Shown here: positions 47,823 through 57,181 of the stretch, piece after piece
Layout: every line of letters begins with the position of its first letter
Position numbering within the stretch: the stretch's first letter is position 1
Origin: Candidatus Paraprevotella stercoravium
Lineage (GTDB): Bacteria; Bacteroidota; Bacteroidia; Bacteroidales; Bacteroidaceae
Direction: 5' to 3'
DNA length: 62,350 nucleotides
Assembly (NCBI GenBank): GCA_944320795.1
Contig: CALUIU010000019.1
Coordinates: 1 to 62,350, forward strand
Notes under the pieces: generated by a model
What the model was told of the DNA's origin: nothing
Database searches by the model: none
What the model saw: only the letters and a program-made list of their open reading frames with translations
Program-made: the position numbers and the translations under genes

Positions 47823-48614
47823 ATGGAACAAGAATCTGTATGGATCGCCCTGCTACTCACATTAGTGGCGGGTATGGCCACCGGTATAGGAAGCCTGATT
47901 GCATTTCTGGCCAAGAAAACAAATACGAAGTTTTTGTCCGCCTCGCTGGGCCTTTCGGCAGGTGTGATGATTTATGTTTCCTTTATGGAACTGATGCCGG
48001 AAGCGTCCCGTGAGTTTGCCCGCATCTATTCGGAGTCGACCGCTCAGGCGCTGATGCTGGGCGCATTTCTCTCAGGTATTCTTCTGATTGCGCTGATCGA
48101 CCGTCTGGTGCCCGAAGACGAGAACCCGCATGAGGTGCATTCCATGGAAGAACACGGCGGAAAAAGCCGACTCAAGCGTACGGGCATCCTGATGGCACTG
48201 GCCATCGGTATTCATAACTTTCCCGAAGGACTGGCCACCTTTACCACGGCACTGACGAGCATGGATATTGCCCTGCCGATTGTCTTTGCCATTGCCATTC
48301 ACAACATTCCCGAAGGCATTGCCGTGTCGGTACCGATTTATCATGCCACCGGCAGCCGGCGAAAGGCTTTCTGGTATTCGTTCCTCTCGGGACTGTCTGA
48401 ACCGGTCGGCGCGTTGTTCGGCTTTCTGTTCCTGCTGCCGTTCTGGTCGGTAGAACTGAACGCATTCCTGCTGGCCTTCGTTTCGGGCATTATGGTGTAT
48501 ATCTCGTTTGACGAGTTGCTGCCGGGAACAGAAAAATACGGTCACCACCATCTGGGAGTGGGCGGTGTGGTGCTGGGTATGCTCATCATGGGCATCAGTC
48601 TGATTCTGCTTTAA
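47823..48614 (+). CDS. zupT: ZIP-family zinc transporter ZupT
   Basis: A 263-residue, eight-helix inner-membrane importer of Zn2+ and related metals. The paired metal-site motifs HNFPEGLATF and HNIPEGIAV in helices 4 and 5 are intact. A His-rich cytoplasmic loop (about 100-120) precedes helix 4. It is a single-gene unit with its own promoter and terminator. Confidence 0.94.
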   Translation: MEQESVWIALLLTLVAGMATGIGSLIAFLAKKTNTKFLSASLGLSAGVMIYVSFMELMPEASREFARIYSESTAQALMLGAFLSGILLIALIDRLVPEDENPHEVHSMEEHGGKSRLKRTGILMALAIGIHNFPEGLATFTTALTSMDIALPIVFAIAIHNIPEGIAVSVPIYHATGSRRKAFWYSFLSGLSEPVGALFGFLFLLPFWSVELNAFLLAFVSGIMVYISFDELLPGTEKYGHHHLGVGGVVLGMLIMGISLILL

Positions 48615-48633
48615 GACATTGCGTTTTTTTGAG

Positions 48634-48665
48634 AAAAAGGAGTGGCCGGGCCGCTCCTTTTTTTA
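48634..48665 (+). terminator. Terminator of zupT
   Basis: A 12-bp stem with one G-T pair (AAAAAGGAGTGG/CCGCTCCTTTTT), 5-base loop and a T-run, 20 bases past the stop. Confidence 0.85.
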
Positions 48666-48674
48666 TGCCGTCTG

Positions 48675-48705
48675 TTGCTTTTATAAAGAAGAAAAACTAA
48701 CTTTG
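48675..48705 (+). promoter_or_regulatory. Promoter of the nitroreductase gene
   Basis: TTG (48675-48677), 20-base spacer, TAACTTTG (48698-48705). Confidence 0.65.
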
Positions 48706-48732
48706 TCACAATCACCTAAAAACAAGAAGAAT

Positions 48733-49377
48733 ATGTATCGTAATTTTATTTTTGCTTCCTGCATCGCTTTGGCAGGCATGTTGGCCGGTTGTCAGAAAGC
48801 AGCCACACCGGCAGAGACTTCAAATACCGATTCTGTCTGTCAGAAGAACGCAGTAGTGGAAACCATCATGGAGCGCCGGAGCATCCGCAAGTACAAGCCT
48901 CAGGCTATTGAAAAGGAAAAACTGGACGAAATCATCCGTTGCGGCATTTACGCGCCCAACGGCATGGGACGCGAATCCTGGGAGGTGCGCTTCGTAACCC
49001 GTCCGGAACTGCTGGCACGCATCGACACGCTTTATGCGGACTATATGGAAAAGACCCAGGGAAAACGCCCGGCAGCAGCGGCATACGGCGCGCCGGCCGT
49101 GGCATTCATTGCCTATGACACCCGTTATGACCTGTCGCAGGTGGATTGCGGCTTGCTGGGAGGAAACATGTTGCTTGCCGCCAAATCCATGGGCATAGGC
49201 TCATGCTGCCTGGGAGGCATCTGCCGCTTCCTGAACGCTCCCGAGGGTACCGAAATCATGAAGGAACTGGATTTTCCGGAAACGCACCAACTGCTTTATG
49301 CCATCGCTTTCGGCTATCCGGATGAAACTCCGAAAGCCAAGGAAAGAACACCGGAAAAAGTACGGATGATTGAATAA
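48733..49377 (+). CDS. Nitroreductase-family lipoprotein
   Basis: A 214-residue FMN-dependent nitroreductase-fold protein carrying a lipoprotein signal: MLAGC lipobox (Cys20) after a short hydrophobic stretch. The family start ERRSIRKYKP with the flavin-contacting Arg pair, CGIYAPNGMGRESW and the C-terminal GYPDETP are present. Most nitroreductases are cytoplasmic, so an exported, lipid-anchored form is notable. The start at 48733 is chosen by the signal peptide and the promoter position. Substrate unknown. Confidence 0.86.
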   Translation: MYRNFIFASCIALAGMLAGCQKAATPAETSNTDSVCQKNAVVETIMERRSIRKYKPQAIEKEKLDEIIRCGIYAPNGMGRESWEVRFVTRPELLARIDTLYADYMEKTQGKRPAAAAYGAPAVAFIAYDTRYDLSQVDCGLLGGNMLLAAKSMGIGSCCLGGICRFLNAPEGTEIMKELDFPETHQLLYAIAFGYPDETPKAKERTPEKVRMIE

Positions 49378-49431
49378 AGGAATAAACGACCAGAATCTCT
49401 AGTACAATAATCATTAAATCCCAACAAAAGT

Positions 49432-51495
49432 ATGATAAAAAGAAGAACGCATGCCGGAATAATCGGTCTGCTGCTGGGATGCAGCTTGCCGGTATGTAGC
49501 GCTATACTGCCCGCAGATTCACTCTTACTGCTTCCACAACCGGAATCCGTGGAAATGCGTGCCGGAGTGTTTCATCTGAATAAAGTAAAAAAAGTGAGCA
49601 TTCAGGCACCTGACAGTATTGCCACTCTGATTGCAGACTATCTGCCGGAAGGCATGAAGGCTACGACCAAAAGCAGTAAAGCGGACCGAATGGAAATTCA
49701 TCTGATCCCCAACCAGTCAGGCAAGCAGTCGGACGAGAGTTATATACTGGATATCACCGACAAAAAAATCAGTATCGAAGCCGCTTCCGTAGCCGGAGTA
49801 TTCTATGCCTTGCAGACATTAGGACAGCTGGTAAATGAAGAACAGGCCACCGTCCCGGCTGTGCGCATCACAGATAAGCCGCGGTTTGCCTATCGGGGCA
49901 TCATGCTGGACGTGTCGCGCCATTTCTTCGATGCAGACTTTCTGAAAAAACAGATTGACGTGCTGGCAGCGTTCAAGATCAACCGTCTGCATCTGCATCT
50001 GACGGATGCGGCGGGATGGCGTCTGCAAATTGACAGCTATCCCCGACTGACTGAATTGGCAGCCTGGCGACCACAGCGTTTATGGAAAGACTGGTGGAAA
50101 GGGGCACGCCGTTATATGATGGAGGGGGCGCCAAATGCCTACGGCGGTTATTATACGAAAGAGGAAATCCGCGATCTGGTGGATTATGCGCGCAAACGGC
50201 AGATTACCATCATACCGGAAATCGAAATGCCTTCGCACTCGGAAGAGGTGCTGACGGCTTATCCGGAACTGTCATGCACACATGAACTGTACAAACCGTC
50301 GGATTTCTGCGTGGGTAACGAGAAGACGTTTGAATTTCTGGAGCAGGTACTCACCGAAGTGATGGATCTGTTCCCCTCGGAATATATCCACATCGGGGGT
50401 GATGAAGCTCCGAAAACCGACTGGCGCAGCTGTCCTCGGTGCCAGAAAAGAATCAAGGACGAGGGACTGAAAGACGAAAAAGAACTGCAAAGTTATCTGA
50501 TTCACCGAATCGAAAAGTTCCTGAACGCCCACGGACGGAAACTGCTGGGCTGGGATGAGATTCTGGAAGGCGGACTGGCGCCGAATGCTACCGTGATGTC
50601 GTGGCGAGGTACGGAGGGAGGCATTGAGGCCGTGAAAAGCGGACATCAGGCCATCATGGCTCCGGGGCAATACTGCTATCTGGATGGATATCAGGACGCA
50701 CCACACACACAACCGGAAGCCATCGGAGGGTATCTCCCTTTGAGCAAGGTATATGGTTATGACCCGGTACCTCAAGAGCTGAACCCACAGGAACAGCAAC
50801 TGATCATTGGTGTGCAAGGGAATCTGTGGACAGAATATATACCCACTGAAGAACATGTAGAATATATGCTCTATCCGCGCGCACTGGCCATTGCCGAAAC
50901 TGGCTGGACCCAACCGGAAAACAAATCCTGGAAGCGCTTTCACCACAAGGCGGTGCAGGTTACCAAGGATTTGCGTGAGGCCGGTTATCAGGCCTTCCCG
51001 TTGGAGCGTGAGTTTGGAAACCGTCCGGGAGCCGGAGAGGTTCTGAAGCACAAGGCATGGAACAAGCCGGTAACCTACAACGCTCGCTACTGGACAGCCT
51101 ATCCTGCCGGTGGCGATAAGGCACTGACCGACGGTCTGCGGGGTGGATGGAACTACAACGACGGCTTTTGGCAGGGCTTCGTATCGCAAAAACGTCTGGA
51201 CGTAACCATTGATTTGGAAAGCCTTACCGACATACAGCGCATTCAGGCCGACTTTATGCAGATCTGCGGTCCGGAGGTCTATCTGCCGGCGCACGTCATC
51301 ATCTCGGTTTCAGAGGACGGTAAAGAGTTTACCCAACTGAAAGAAATCAAGCACAAGCCGGTGCGCAATGACGAGGTAACCTTCAAGACCTATGGCTGGG
51401 AAGGTACCGCCAAAGCACGCTTCATCCGCTATCAGGCACTGGCCGGTGACGAATTCGGCGGTGTGGTATTCACGGATGAAATCGTGGTGGAATAA
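49432..51495 (+). CDS. GH20 beta-N-acetylhexosaminidase
   Basis: A 687-residue exported glycoside hydrolase. After a signal peptide there is a GH20b N-domain (about 40-150) and the catalytic barrel with HIGGDEAPK (320-328; Asp324 and Glu325 catalytic). WDEILEGG and NLWTEY substrate-pocket segments follow. The C-terminal region (about 550-687) resembles an F5/8-type carbohydrate-binding fold. It releases terminal GlcNAc/GalNAc from host glycans such as mucin. It begins 54 bases after the nitroreductase gene and may share its transcript. Confidence 0.93.
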   Translation: MIKRRTHAGIIGLLLGCSLPVCSAILPADSLLLLPQPESVEMRAGVFHLNKVKKVSIQAPDSIATLIADYLPEGMKATTKSSKADRMEIHLIPNQSGKQSDESYILDITDKKISIEAASVAGVFYALQTLGQLVNEEQATVPAVRITDKPRFAYRGIMLDVSRHFFDADFLKKQIDVLAAFKINRLHLHLTDAAGWRLQIDSYPRLTELAAWRPQRLWKDWWKGARRYMMEGAPNAYGGYYTKEEIRDLVDYARKRQITIIPEIEMPSHSEEVLTAYPELSCTHELYKPSDFCVGNEKTFEFLEQVLTEVMDLFPSEYIHIGGDEAPKTDWRSCPRCQKRIKDEGLKDEKELQSYLIHRIEKFLNAHGRKLLGWDEILEGGLAPNATVMSWRGTEGGIEAVKSGHQAIMAPGQYCYLDGYQDAPHTQPEAIGGYLPLSKVYGYDPVPQELNPQEQQLIIGVQGNLWTEYIPTEEHVEYMLYPRALAIAETGWTQPENKSWKRFHHKAVQVTKDLREAGYQAFPLEREFGNRPGAGEVLKHKAWNKPVTYNARYWTAYPAGGDKALTDGLRGGWNYNDGFWQGFVSQKRLDVTIDLESLTDIQRIQADFMQICGPEVYLPAHVIISVSEDGKEFTQLKEIKHKPVRNDEVTFKTYGWEGTAKARFIRYQALAGDEFGGVVFTDEIVVE

Positions 51496-51525
51496 TCCAG
51501 AAAAAGAATAAAGCTAAGAGGATAT

Positions 51526-52284
51526 TCAGGATTTGGCTTTTGTACGAATCACCATACGCTCCCACAACGCGTTGGGGATCAGGCGCCAGAAAAAGGTAAT
51601 CACCGCATAACGCCAGTCAATGACAATCACTCTTCGCTTTTGAGCAATAGTCCGGGCAATCGTCCGGGCTACTTTGTCTGCCGACATCATCAGCGGGTAC
51701 TTCTGTGCTCCGGAAAGCAATGGGGTGTCTACGAAACCGGGACGGATATCGGTGAAACAGATCGGGTGCCCCTCCATGCGCGCCTGTTGCGCCAGAGCCT
51801 GCAAATAGGTATTCTGAAAGCGTTTGGTGGCCGAATAAGCGGGGGCCGCACCCAGTCCCTTCGTTCCGGCAATGGAACTGATGGCTGCCAGATGACCGCC
51901 GCCCCGATCGGCAAAATAACGGTAGGCCCACCCTACCATCTGTCCGAAGCCCAGCACATTGGTACGGAAGGTATCCAGCTCAATGTCAGCCTCCAAGGTG
52001 CGGTTCTGCTTTCCGATTCCGGCCACATGCAGATAAAGGTCCATGCCTCCCATCTCTTGTACCAATTCGGACAAGGCGTCGGTAGCTTCGGTGGCGGTTA
52101 CGTCAAGCTCTTTCACAAAGACACGTTGCGGAGCCAGCTGTTTCAAGATCAGCAACGGAGCTGTACGGCGCGCGGCAAGTCCGACCACGCAACCGGCAGT
52201 AATATAAATACGGGCCAACTCCAGACCTATTCCGGATGAGGCTCCTATAAGGACAACTTTTTGTGAAGAAGATATCTGGTTCAT
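51526..52284 (-). CDS. Short-chain dehydrogenase/reductase
   Basis: A 252-residue SDR oxidoreductase. It has an NAD(P)-binding GASSGIG near the N terminus, the LHVAG segment, Ser of AAISSIAG and active-site YSATK. A C-terminal hydrophobic, basic tail (VITFFWRLIPNALWERMVIRTK) suggests membrane association. The start at 52284 precedes VVLIGASSGIG closely. Substrate unknown. It is convergent with GH20 (30-base gap) and divergent from the sodium symporter. Confidence 0.9.
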   Translation of the reverse strand: MNQISSSQKVVLIGASSGIGLELARIYITAGCVVGLAARRTAPLLILKQLAPQRVFVKELDVTATEATDALSELVQEMGGMDLYLHVAGIGKQNRTLEADIELDTFRTNVLGFGQMVGWAYRYFADRGGGHLAAISSIAGTKGLGAAPAYSATKRFQNTYLQALAQQARMEGHPICFTDIRPGFVDTPLLSGAQKYPLMMSADKVARTIARTIAQKRRVIVIDWRYAVITFFWRLIPNALWERMVIRTKAKS

Positions 52285-52371
52285 GCTATTGTTTTTTAGA
52301 GTTCTATACATGCAAAAATAACGATTTTTGCTCTTTTCACCATTTTTTTGCAACCAAAAAGCCCTCATTCC

Positions 52372-52403
52372 TTGCATTTCTTCCACTTTTTATCGTAAAT
52401 TTG
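52372..52403 (+). promoter_or_regulatory. Promoter of the sodium symporter gene
   Basis: TTG (52372-52374), 21-base spacer, TAAATTTG (52396-52403). It gives a leader of about 105 bases. Confidence 0.55.
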
Positions 52404-52516
52404 TGTTTTGTCGTTCGGATCCGAAATTCCCGTTCTTTTTCTTCTCCAAATGGGAAACCGACAGAAAACATGTCCGTACGAAAAGTCATTCACAAAAATC
52501 TTAAACACAAACTACA

Positions 52517-53911
52517 ATGAAAGAAAAAAACAACAGAGGTAAATTTGCCAGTAAGATAGGAGTCATTCTTGCTTCAGCCGGATCGGCCGTCGGTTTAGGA
52601 AATATCTGGCGCTTTCCCACAGAAACAGGAGAAAACGGCGGTGCCGCCTTTATCCTGCTTTATATTGGCTGTATTCTTCTGCTGGGACTTCCGGTAATGA
52701 TTTCGGAATTCCTCATCGGACGGCGCACACATGCTGACGCGTCAACCGCTTTTGAGCTCTTGGCTCCCAAACACAAACAATGGCACTGGGTAGGCCGATT
52801 GGGCGTGCTCTCGGGCATCATGATTTTCAGTTTCTACTCTGTGGTAGCGGGCTGGACCGTAAACTACACCGTTCAGGCTGCCCTGAACCGCTTTAACCAG
52901 ATGGTACAGACCGGTGAAGGAAATGTATACAGCACCTATTTCAATTCATTTGTATCCGATCCCCTTATGCCTACCCTCTATCTGGTTCTGTTCATCCTGC
53001 TCACACATTTTGTGGTGGCGCGGGGTATAGAAAAAGGTATCGAACGGTTCTCCAAACTGATGATGCCTACGCTATTCCTGCTACTTCTGGTTTTGGCTGG
53101 ATTTGCCCTGACTACGGAAGGAGCCGGCGAAGGTCTCAGATTCCTGTTCAAACCCGATTTCAGCAAAATAGATTCTTCGGTAGTCCTCTCGGCAATGGGG
53201 CAGGCCTTCTTCTCATTGAGCATCGGCTTGGGATGCCTCTGTACCTATGCGTCTTATTTCCGTAAAGAGGTAAATCTGGTACACACCGCAGGAAGTGTTG
53301 CCGGCATTGACACGTTCGTAGCCATTATATCCGGTCTGATTATATTTCCAGCCGTTTATTCCGTAGCGGGTATGGAACCTTCGGAAGGTCCGAGTCTGGT
53401 ATTTGTAGCCTTACCTAATATCTTCCACATCGCATTTTCCGAATTTCCTGTTCTGGCCTATGTCTTGCCGTTTTTGTTCTACTTCCTGCTCATTCTGGCC
53501 TCACTGACTTCTACAATCTCCATGCATGAGTTGATTACAGCTTATTTTCACGAGGCTCACCATCTGTCACGTAAGAAAGCCACTTATCTGGTTACCGGAA
53601 TCAGTCTGTTCTTAGGTATTCTTTGTTCGCTGTCTCTGGGTATCGGTTCGTCCTACACCATCGGCGGAATGACACTCTTCGATCTGTTTGATTATCTCAC
53701 CGCCAAATGGATGCTGCCGTTGGGCGGCTTGTTCACGGTACTGTTCACCGGATGGTATCTCGACCGAAAAATCGTGTGGGAAGAAACCACGAATTACGGA
53801 ACACTCCGTTTTTACGGATTCCAGCTTTTTATGTTCATTCTGAAATTCATTGCTCCGCTAGGTATCTTCCTGATTTTTCTGGATCAGGTAGGTGTATTCC
53901 GCTGGTTATAA
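52517..53911 (+). CDS. Sodium-dependent (SNF/NSS) amino-acid symporter
   Basis: A 464-residue inner-membrane transporter with about 11-12 helices. The NSS signature is intact: ASAGSAVGLGNIWRFPTETGENGGAAF in helix 1, with the sodium-binding unwound region. The LeuT-like AFFSLSIGLGCLCTYASY is in helix 6. It is probably a Na+-coupled importer of amino acids or amines. Single gene. Confidence 0.92.
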   Translation: MKEKNNRGKFASKIGVILASAGSAVGLGNIWRFPTETGENGGAAFILLYIGCILLLGLPVMISEFLIGRRTHADASTAFELLAPKHKQWHWVGRLGVLSGIMIFSFYSVVAGWTVNYTVQAALNRFNQMVQTGEGNVYSTYFNSFVSDPLMPTLYLVLFILLTHFVVARGIEKGIERFSKLMMPTLFLLLLVLAGFALTTEGAGEGLRFLFKPDFSKIDSSVVLSAMGQAFFSLSIGLGCLCTYASYFRKEVNLVHTAGSVAGIDTFVAIISGLIIFPAVYSVAGMEPSEGPSLVFVALPNIFHIAFSEFPVLAYVLPFLFYFLLILASLTSTISMHELITAYFHEAHHLSRKKATYLVTGISLFLGILCSLSLGIGSSYTIGGMTLFDLFDYLTAKWMLPLGGLFTVLFTGWYLDRKIVWEETTNYGTLRFYGFQLFMFILKFIAPLGIFLIFLDQVGVFRWL

Positions 53912-53956
53912 AACTTATTAGTAAGCTATTCTTGTTTTCGACACTGAAAAGTCTTA

Positions 53957-54002
53957 AAAATTTCGTCCTGACGGTATTGAAAAACCGTCAGGACGAAATT
54001 TT
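53957..54002. terminator. Terminator after the sodium symporter
   Basis: Perfect 19-bp inverted repeat (53957-53975 with 53984-54002), 8-base loop, with A-run and T-run on the two sides. Works in both directions. Confidence 0.85.
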
Positions 54003-54097
54003 AATACCGTCAGCACGGTATTTTCAGATTCTAAAAAGGAAGTGATCCGCACAAGAAAACAATTGTCCAATATACAGATGACAAACTGGATGAAGCT

Positions 54098-54562
54098 TTA
54101 AGGCAAATCCAAGCGGAAAACAATGCGAAACTGCCCGTCTGTATATGAAGTGCTGGTAATCCGGAAAGTTCCCAATTGTGCTGTATGCGTCACATGGGCA
54201 CCGATACAGGCGCAGGCATCATAATCACCGATAAAAACGAGCCGTACTTCACGCACATTCTGATCGGGCAAACGCGAAAGGGAAACACTTTCCGGCAGTT
54301 GGTCTACTGGAGTCAAACAGGCTGTTACCGGCATATCGGCACGAATGACTTCGTTAACCATTCTCCCGATCTGTTCAATCTGTTCCGGCGCAGGCGGCTC
54401 TTTCAGATTATAATTTACCTTACTCTTCTTACGCTCAATATGAGCATTTGTCGACCGCGGACATCCGAACAGACGCACCATGGTCTGATTCAGAATATGT
54501 TCGGCCGTATGCATCGGCGCAAGGGCATCATCCTGAAATTTAGAAGTTGTTTGCATATTCAA
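54098..54562 (-). CDS. AlaX-like tRNA editing domain protein
   Basis: A 154-residue free-standing editing domain of the alanyl/threonyl-tRNA synthetase SAD family. The metal site HTAEH (His18, His22) and CIGAH (Cys119, His123) are both present. It hydrolyses mischarged tRNA, probably Ser-tRNA(Ala) or a similar product. The start may be Met1 or Met3. It lies 95 bases downstream of the PBP1A stop but past a terminator. Substrate specificity is inferred from family only. Confidence 0.85.
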   Translation of the reverse strand: MNMQTTSKFQDDALAPMHTAEHILNQTMVRLFGCPRSTNAHIERKKSKVNYNLKEPPAPEQIEQIGRMVNEVIRADMPVTACLTPVDQLPESVSLSRLPDQNVREVRLVFIGDYDACACIGAHVTHTAQLGTFRITSTSYTDGQFRIVFRLDLP

Positions 54563-54585
54563 TCGATTCTTTTTATTTCTGTACC

Positions 54586-54635
54586 TAAAAAAAGAGCCAT
54601 ATCTTCCTTCAATTTTAAGCGGACGATACGACTCT
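54586..54635 (-). terminator. Terminator of the PBP1A gene
   Basis: An 11-bp stem with two G-T pairs (54593-54603 with 54625-54635), followed on the minus strand by seven T, 23 bases past the stop. Confidence 0.75.
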
Positions 54636-54657
54636 TTTTATATTCATTCTTATTCAA

Positions 54658-56985
54658 TTATTCAAATATCTCATCAATACCAATCACCTCTTCAGCCACA
54701 CTGTCGGTTGGTACGATCATACTCTGGCACGGATCAAAACCTTCCGGAATATCGAACGGTTCATCCTGGGAATAATGCAGACTCTTGTCAGCATAGACCT
54801 TCTGCAAGAACTTGGCACAAATCGGCAAAGCGGAAGAAGCTCCCTGAGCGTAAGTCATGCTGCGGAAATGAATGTCACGGTCTTCACCGCCTACCCAACT
54901 TCCGAAAACCAGTGACGGCGTGAATCCGATGAACCAACCGTCGGAGTTCCGGTTTGTTGTTCCGGTCTTACCTCCCATCGGGCTCTTGATATTATACCGG
55001 AAACGCATGCGTCCACCTGTACCGCCATCCATTACACCTCGCAACAGAATCAGCATCTTATAGGCACTTTCTTCACTGATCACCTCATTCATACGCGGTT
55101 GGAACTGAGCCAGCACATTGCCCTCATTGTCCTCAATTCGGGTCACCAGCAATGGTGCTGTACGGATTCCCTTATTCGGGAATGCGGTATAGGCACTGAC
55201 CATTTCAGAAACGGAAATATCACAAGGACCCAGACACAAAGACATGGACGGATGAATATCCCGGTTCAGTACACCAAATTCATGAATCAGGCGCACCAGA
55301 GCTTCCGGACTGAGCTTGCTCATCAGATAGGCCGAAATCCAGTTGTTGGACTGGGCCAATCCCCATTTAAGGGTAACCATCTCGCCATAACGCGCGCGGC
55401 TTCCGTTACGCGGAGTCCACGGTTTTCCGGCCACCATATAGGTCTGCTGCACATTCATAACCTGATCACAAGGCGACATGCCGTTTTCCATAGCCAGTGT
55501 ATAAAGGAACGGCTTGATGGTAGAACCTACCTGACGGCGGCCCACACCGGCCATATCATACTGGAAGAAGCGGTAATCCAATCCACCGACGTATGCCTTG
55601 ACCTCACCGGTCTTGGGATCCATTGCCATGAATCCGCTGCGCAGGAAGCACTTGTAATAACGGATAGAATCCATAGGAGTCATCACAGTATCCACTTCAC
55701 CATGATAGGTGAACACGGTCATTTCCGTAGGGGTTTCAAAAGCCTTGTCAATTTCTTCTTTTGAATAACCATTCTTTTTCATCGTGATGTAACGCTCACT
55801 CTGGGTTTTGGAACGGTTCATAATCTGTTCCACCTCGGCATTCGTCAGCGCATCGGAATAAGGACGACGTGAGCGTCCTTTCTGTTCCTTGTCGAACAAA
55901 GGCTGCAGATAAAGACCCACATGCTCATAAAGGGCTTCCTCGGCATACCGTTGCATGCGCGCGTCAATCGTCGTATAGATTTTCAAACCGTCGGTGTAAA
56001 TATTGTAATTCGAACCGTCCGGCTTCTTATTCTTGTTGCACCAACCATAAAGCGGATCTGTTTCCCATGCCAAAGAATCTTCATAAAAAAGCTGATCCTG
56101 CCAGCTGGCATAGTCATCACGTTTCGGTTTGTCGGCCATCAGCATACCGCGCAGGCGCTCACGCAGATAAGTGGCCACACCTTCCTTGTGATCCACTCGT
56201 TTAAAGTTCAGGTCCAACGGCTTTTCCTTTTCGGCAGCAGCTTCAGCTTCAGTAAGATACTGCGCCTTGACCATCTGGTCAATCACCACGTTACGGCGGT
56301 CACGACAGCGTTCCGGATAACGCACCGGATTAAAATATGAAGGGTTCTTACACATACCGATGAGCGTAGCCGCTTCGGTGATGGTCAGATCTTTCGGTTC
56401 TTTGCCAAAATAAGTTTTGGTAGCGGTTTTAATACCTACAGCGTTATGCAGGAAATCAAAATAGTTAAGATACATGGTGATGATTTCCTCCTTGGTATAA
56501 TAACGTTCCAATTCCACGGCAATCACCCACTCGATAGGTTTCTGCATGGCACGCTCCATAGTGCTCTGGGCCGTTTCGGAATAAAGCTGCTTGGCCAGCT
56601 GTTGGGTAATGGTACTTCCACCACCGGCATTGGTCTGTCTCAGAATTCCACGCTTTACGATGGCTCGCGCCAGTGCCCGGAAATCAATACCGGAATGGTC
56701 ATAAAAACGGGCGTCCTCTGTAGCAACAAGTGCCTTGACCAACCAAGGTGACAGATCATCATATCCCACAAAAATACGGTTTGCCCGACTGTAAGACCAA
56801 GTACCGATCAGTTTGCCGTCGGACGAGAAAACCTGCGAAGCATACTTATTCACCGGATTTTCCAACTCCTGGAAATTAGGCATGTAACCTATATATCCCT
56901 TGGAAATAGCCCAAAAGGCACCGGCAACCGATCCGATACCCAGTACCAGAACGATCCACAAGGCAATAATTATCTTTTTTCTCAT
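54658..56985 (-). CDS. mrcA: Penicillin-binding protein 1A (bifunctional)
   Basis: A 775-residue class A PBP that polymerises and crosslinks peptidoglycan. One N-terminal helix is followed by the GT51 domain with catalytic Glu90 in ATEDARFYDHSGID, then the transpeptidase domain with SxxK in STIKPF, SNN and KTGTTN. The start at MRKKIIIALW is used because the longer frame adds 19 residues upstream of the membrane anchor. A TAACTTTG box lies upstream. All motifs are intact. Confidence 0.93.
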   Translation of the reverse strand: MRKKIIIALWIVLVLGIGSVAGAFWAISKGYIGYMPNFQELENPVNKYASQVFSSDGKLIGTWSYSRANRIFVGYDDLSPWLVKALVATEDARFYDHSGIDFRALARAIVKRGILRQTNAGGGSTITQQLAKQLYSETAQSTMERAMQKPIEWVIAVELERYYTKEEIITMYLNYFDFLHNAVGIKTATKTYFGKEPKDLTITEAATLIGMCKNPSYFNPVRYPERCRDRRNVVIDQMVKAQYLTEAEAAAEKEKPLDLNFKRVDHKEGVATYLRERLRGMLMADKPKRDDYASWQDQLFYEDSLAWETDPLYGWCNKNKKPDGSNYNIYTDGLKIYTTIDARMQRYAEEALYEHVGLYLQPLFDKEQKGRSRRPYSDALTNAEVEQIMNRSKTQSERYITMKKNGYSKEEIDKAFETPTEMTVFTYHGEVDTVMTPMDSIRYYKCFLRSGFMAMDPKTGEVKAYVGGLDYRFFQYDMAGVGRRQVGSTIKPFLYTLAMENGMSPCDQVMNVQQTYMVAGKPWTPRNGSRARYGEMVTLKWGLAQSNNWISAYLMSKLSPEALVRLIHEFGVLNRDIHPSMSLCLGPCDISVSEMVSAYTAFPNKGIRTAPLLVTRIEDNEGNVLAQFQPRMNEVISEESAYKMLILLRGVMDGGTGGRMRFRYNIKSPMGGKTGTTNRNSDGWFIGFTPSLVFGSWVGGEDRDIHFRSMTYAQGASSALPICAKFLQKVYADKSLHYSQDEPFDIPEGFDPCQSMIVPTDSVAEEVIGIDEIFE

Positions 56986-57039
56986 ATATCTTAGAATATG
57001 TCTGATTAAATCCTCAAATAAAAAATGAAAACGGAAATG

Positions 57040-57047
57040 CAAAGTTA
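57040..57047 (-). promoter_or_regulatory. -7 box of the PBP1A gene
   Basis: TAACTTTG on the minus strand, 54 bases upstream of the chosen start. No good -33. Confidence 0.4.
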
Positions 57048-57130
57048 CTCAATTTCTTGAAATAAACGGCGCAATATAAAAAAAGTTGAAGAAATGTATG
57101 ATGTTACGATCTCTTTTCAATCCTTTTTGC

Positions 57131-57138
57131 TAACTTTG
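57131..57138 (+). promoter_or_regulatory. -7 box of the pyrBI operon
   Basis: TAACTTTG, 43 bases upstream of pyrB. A -33 is not clear. Confidence 0.5.
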
Positions 57139-57181
57139 AATCAGATTCAACATCAAATCAAACTTAATACTTTATTGAAAA

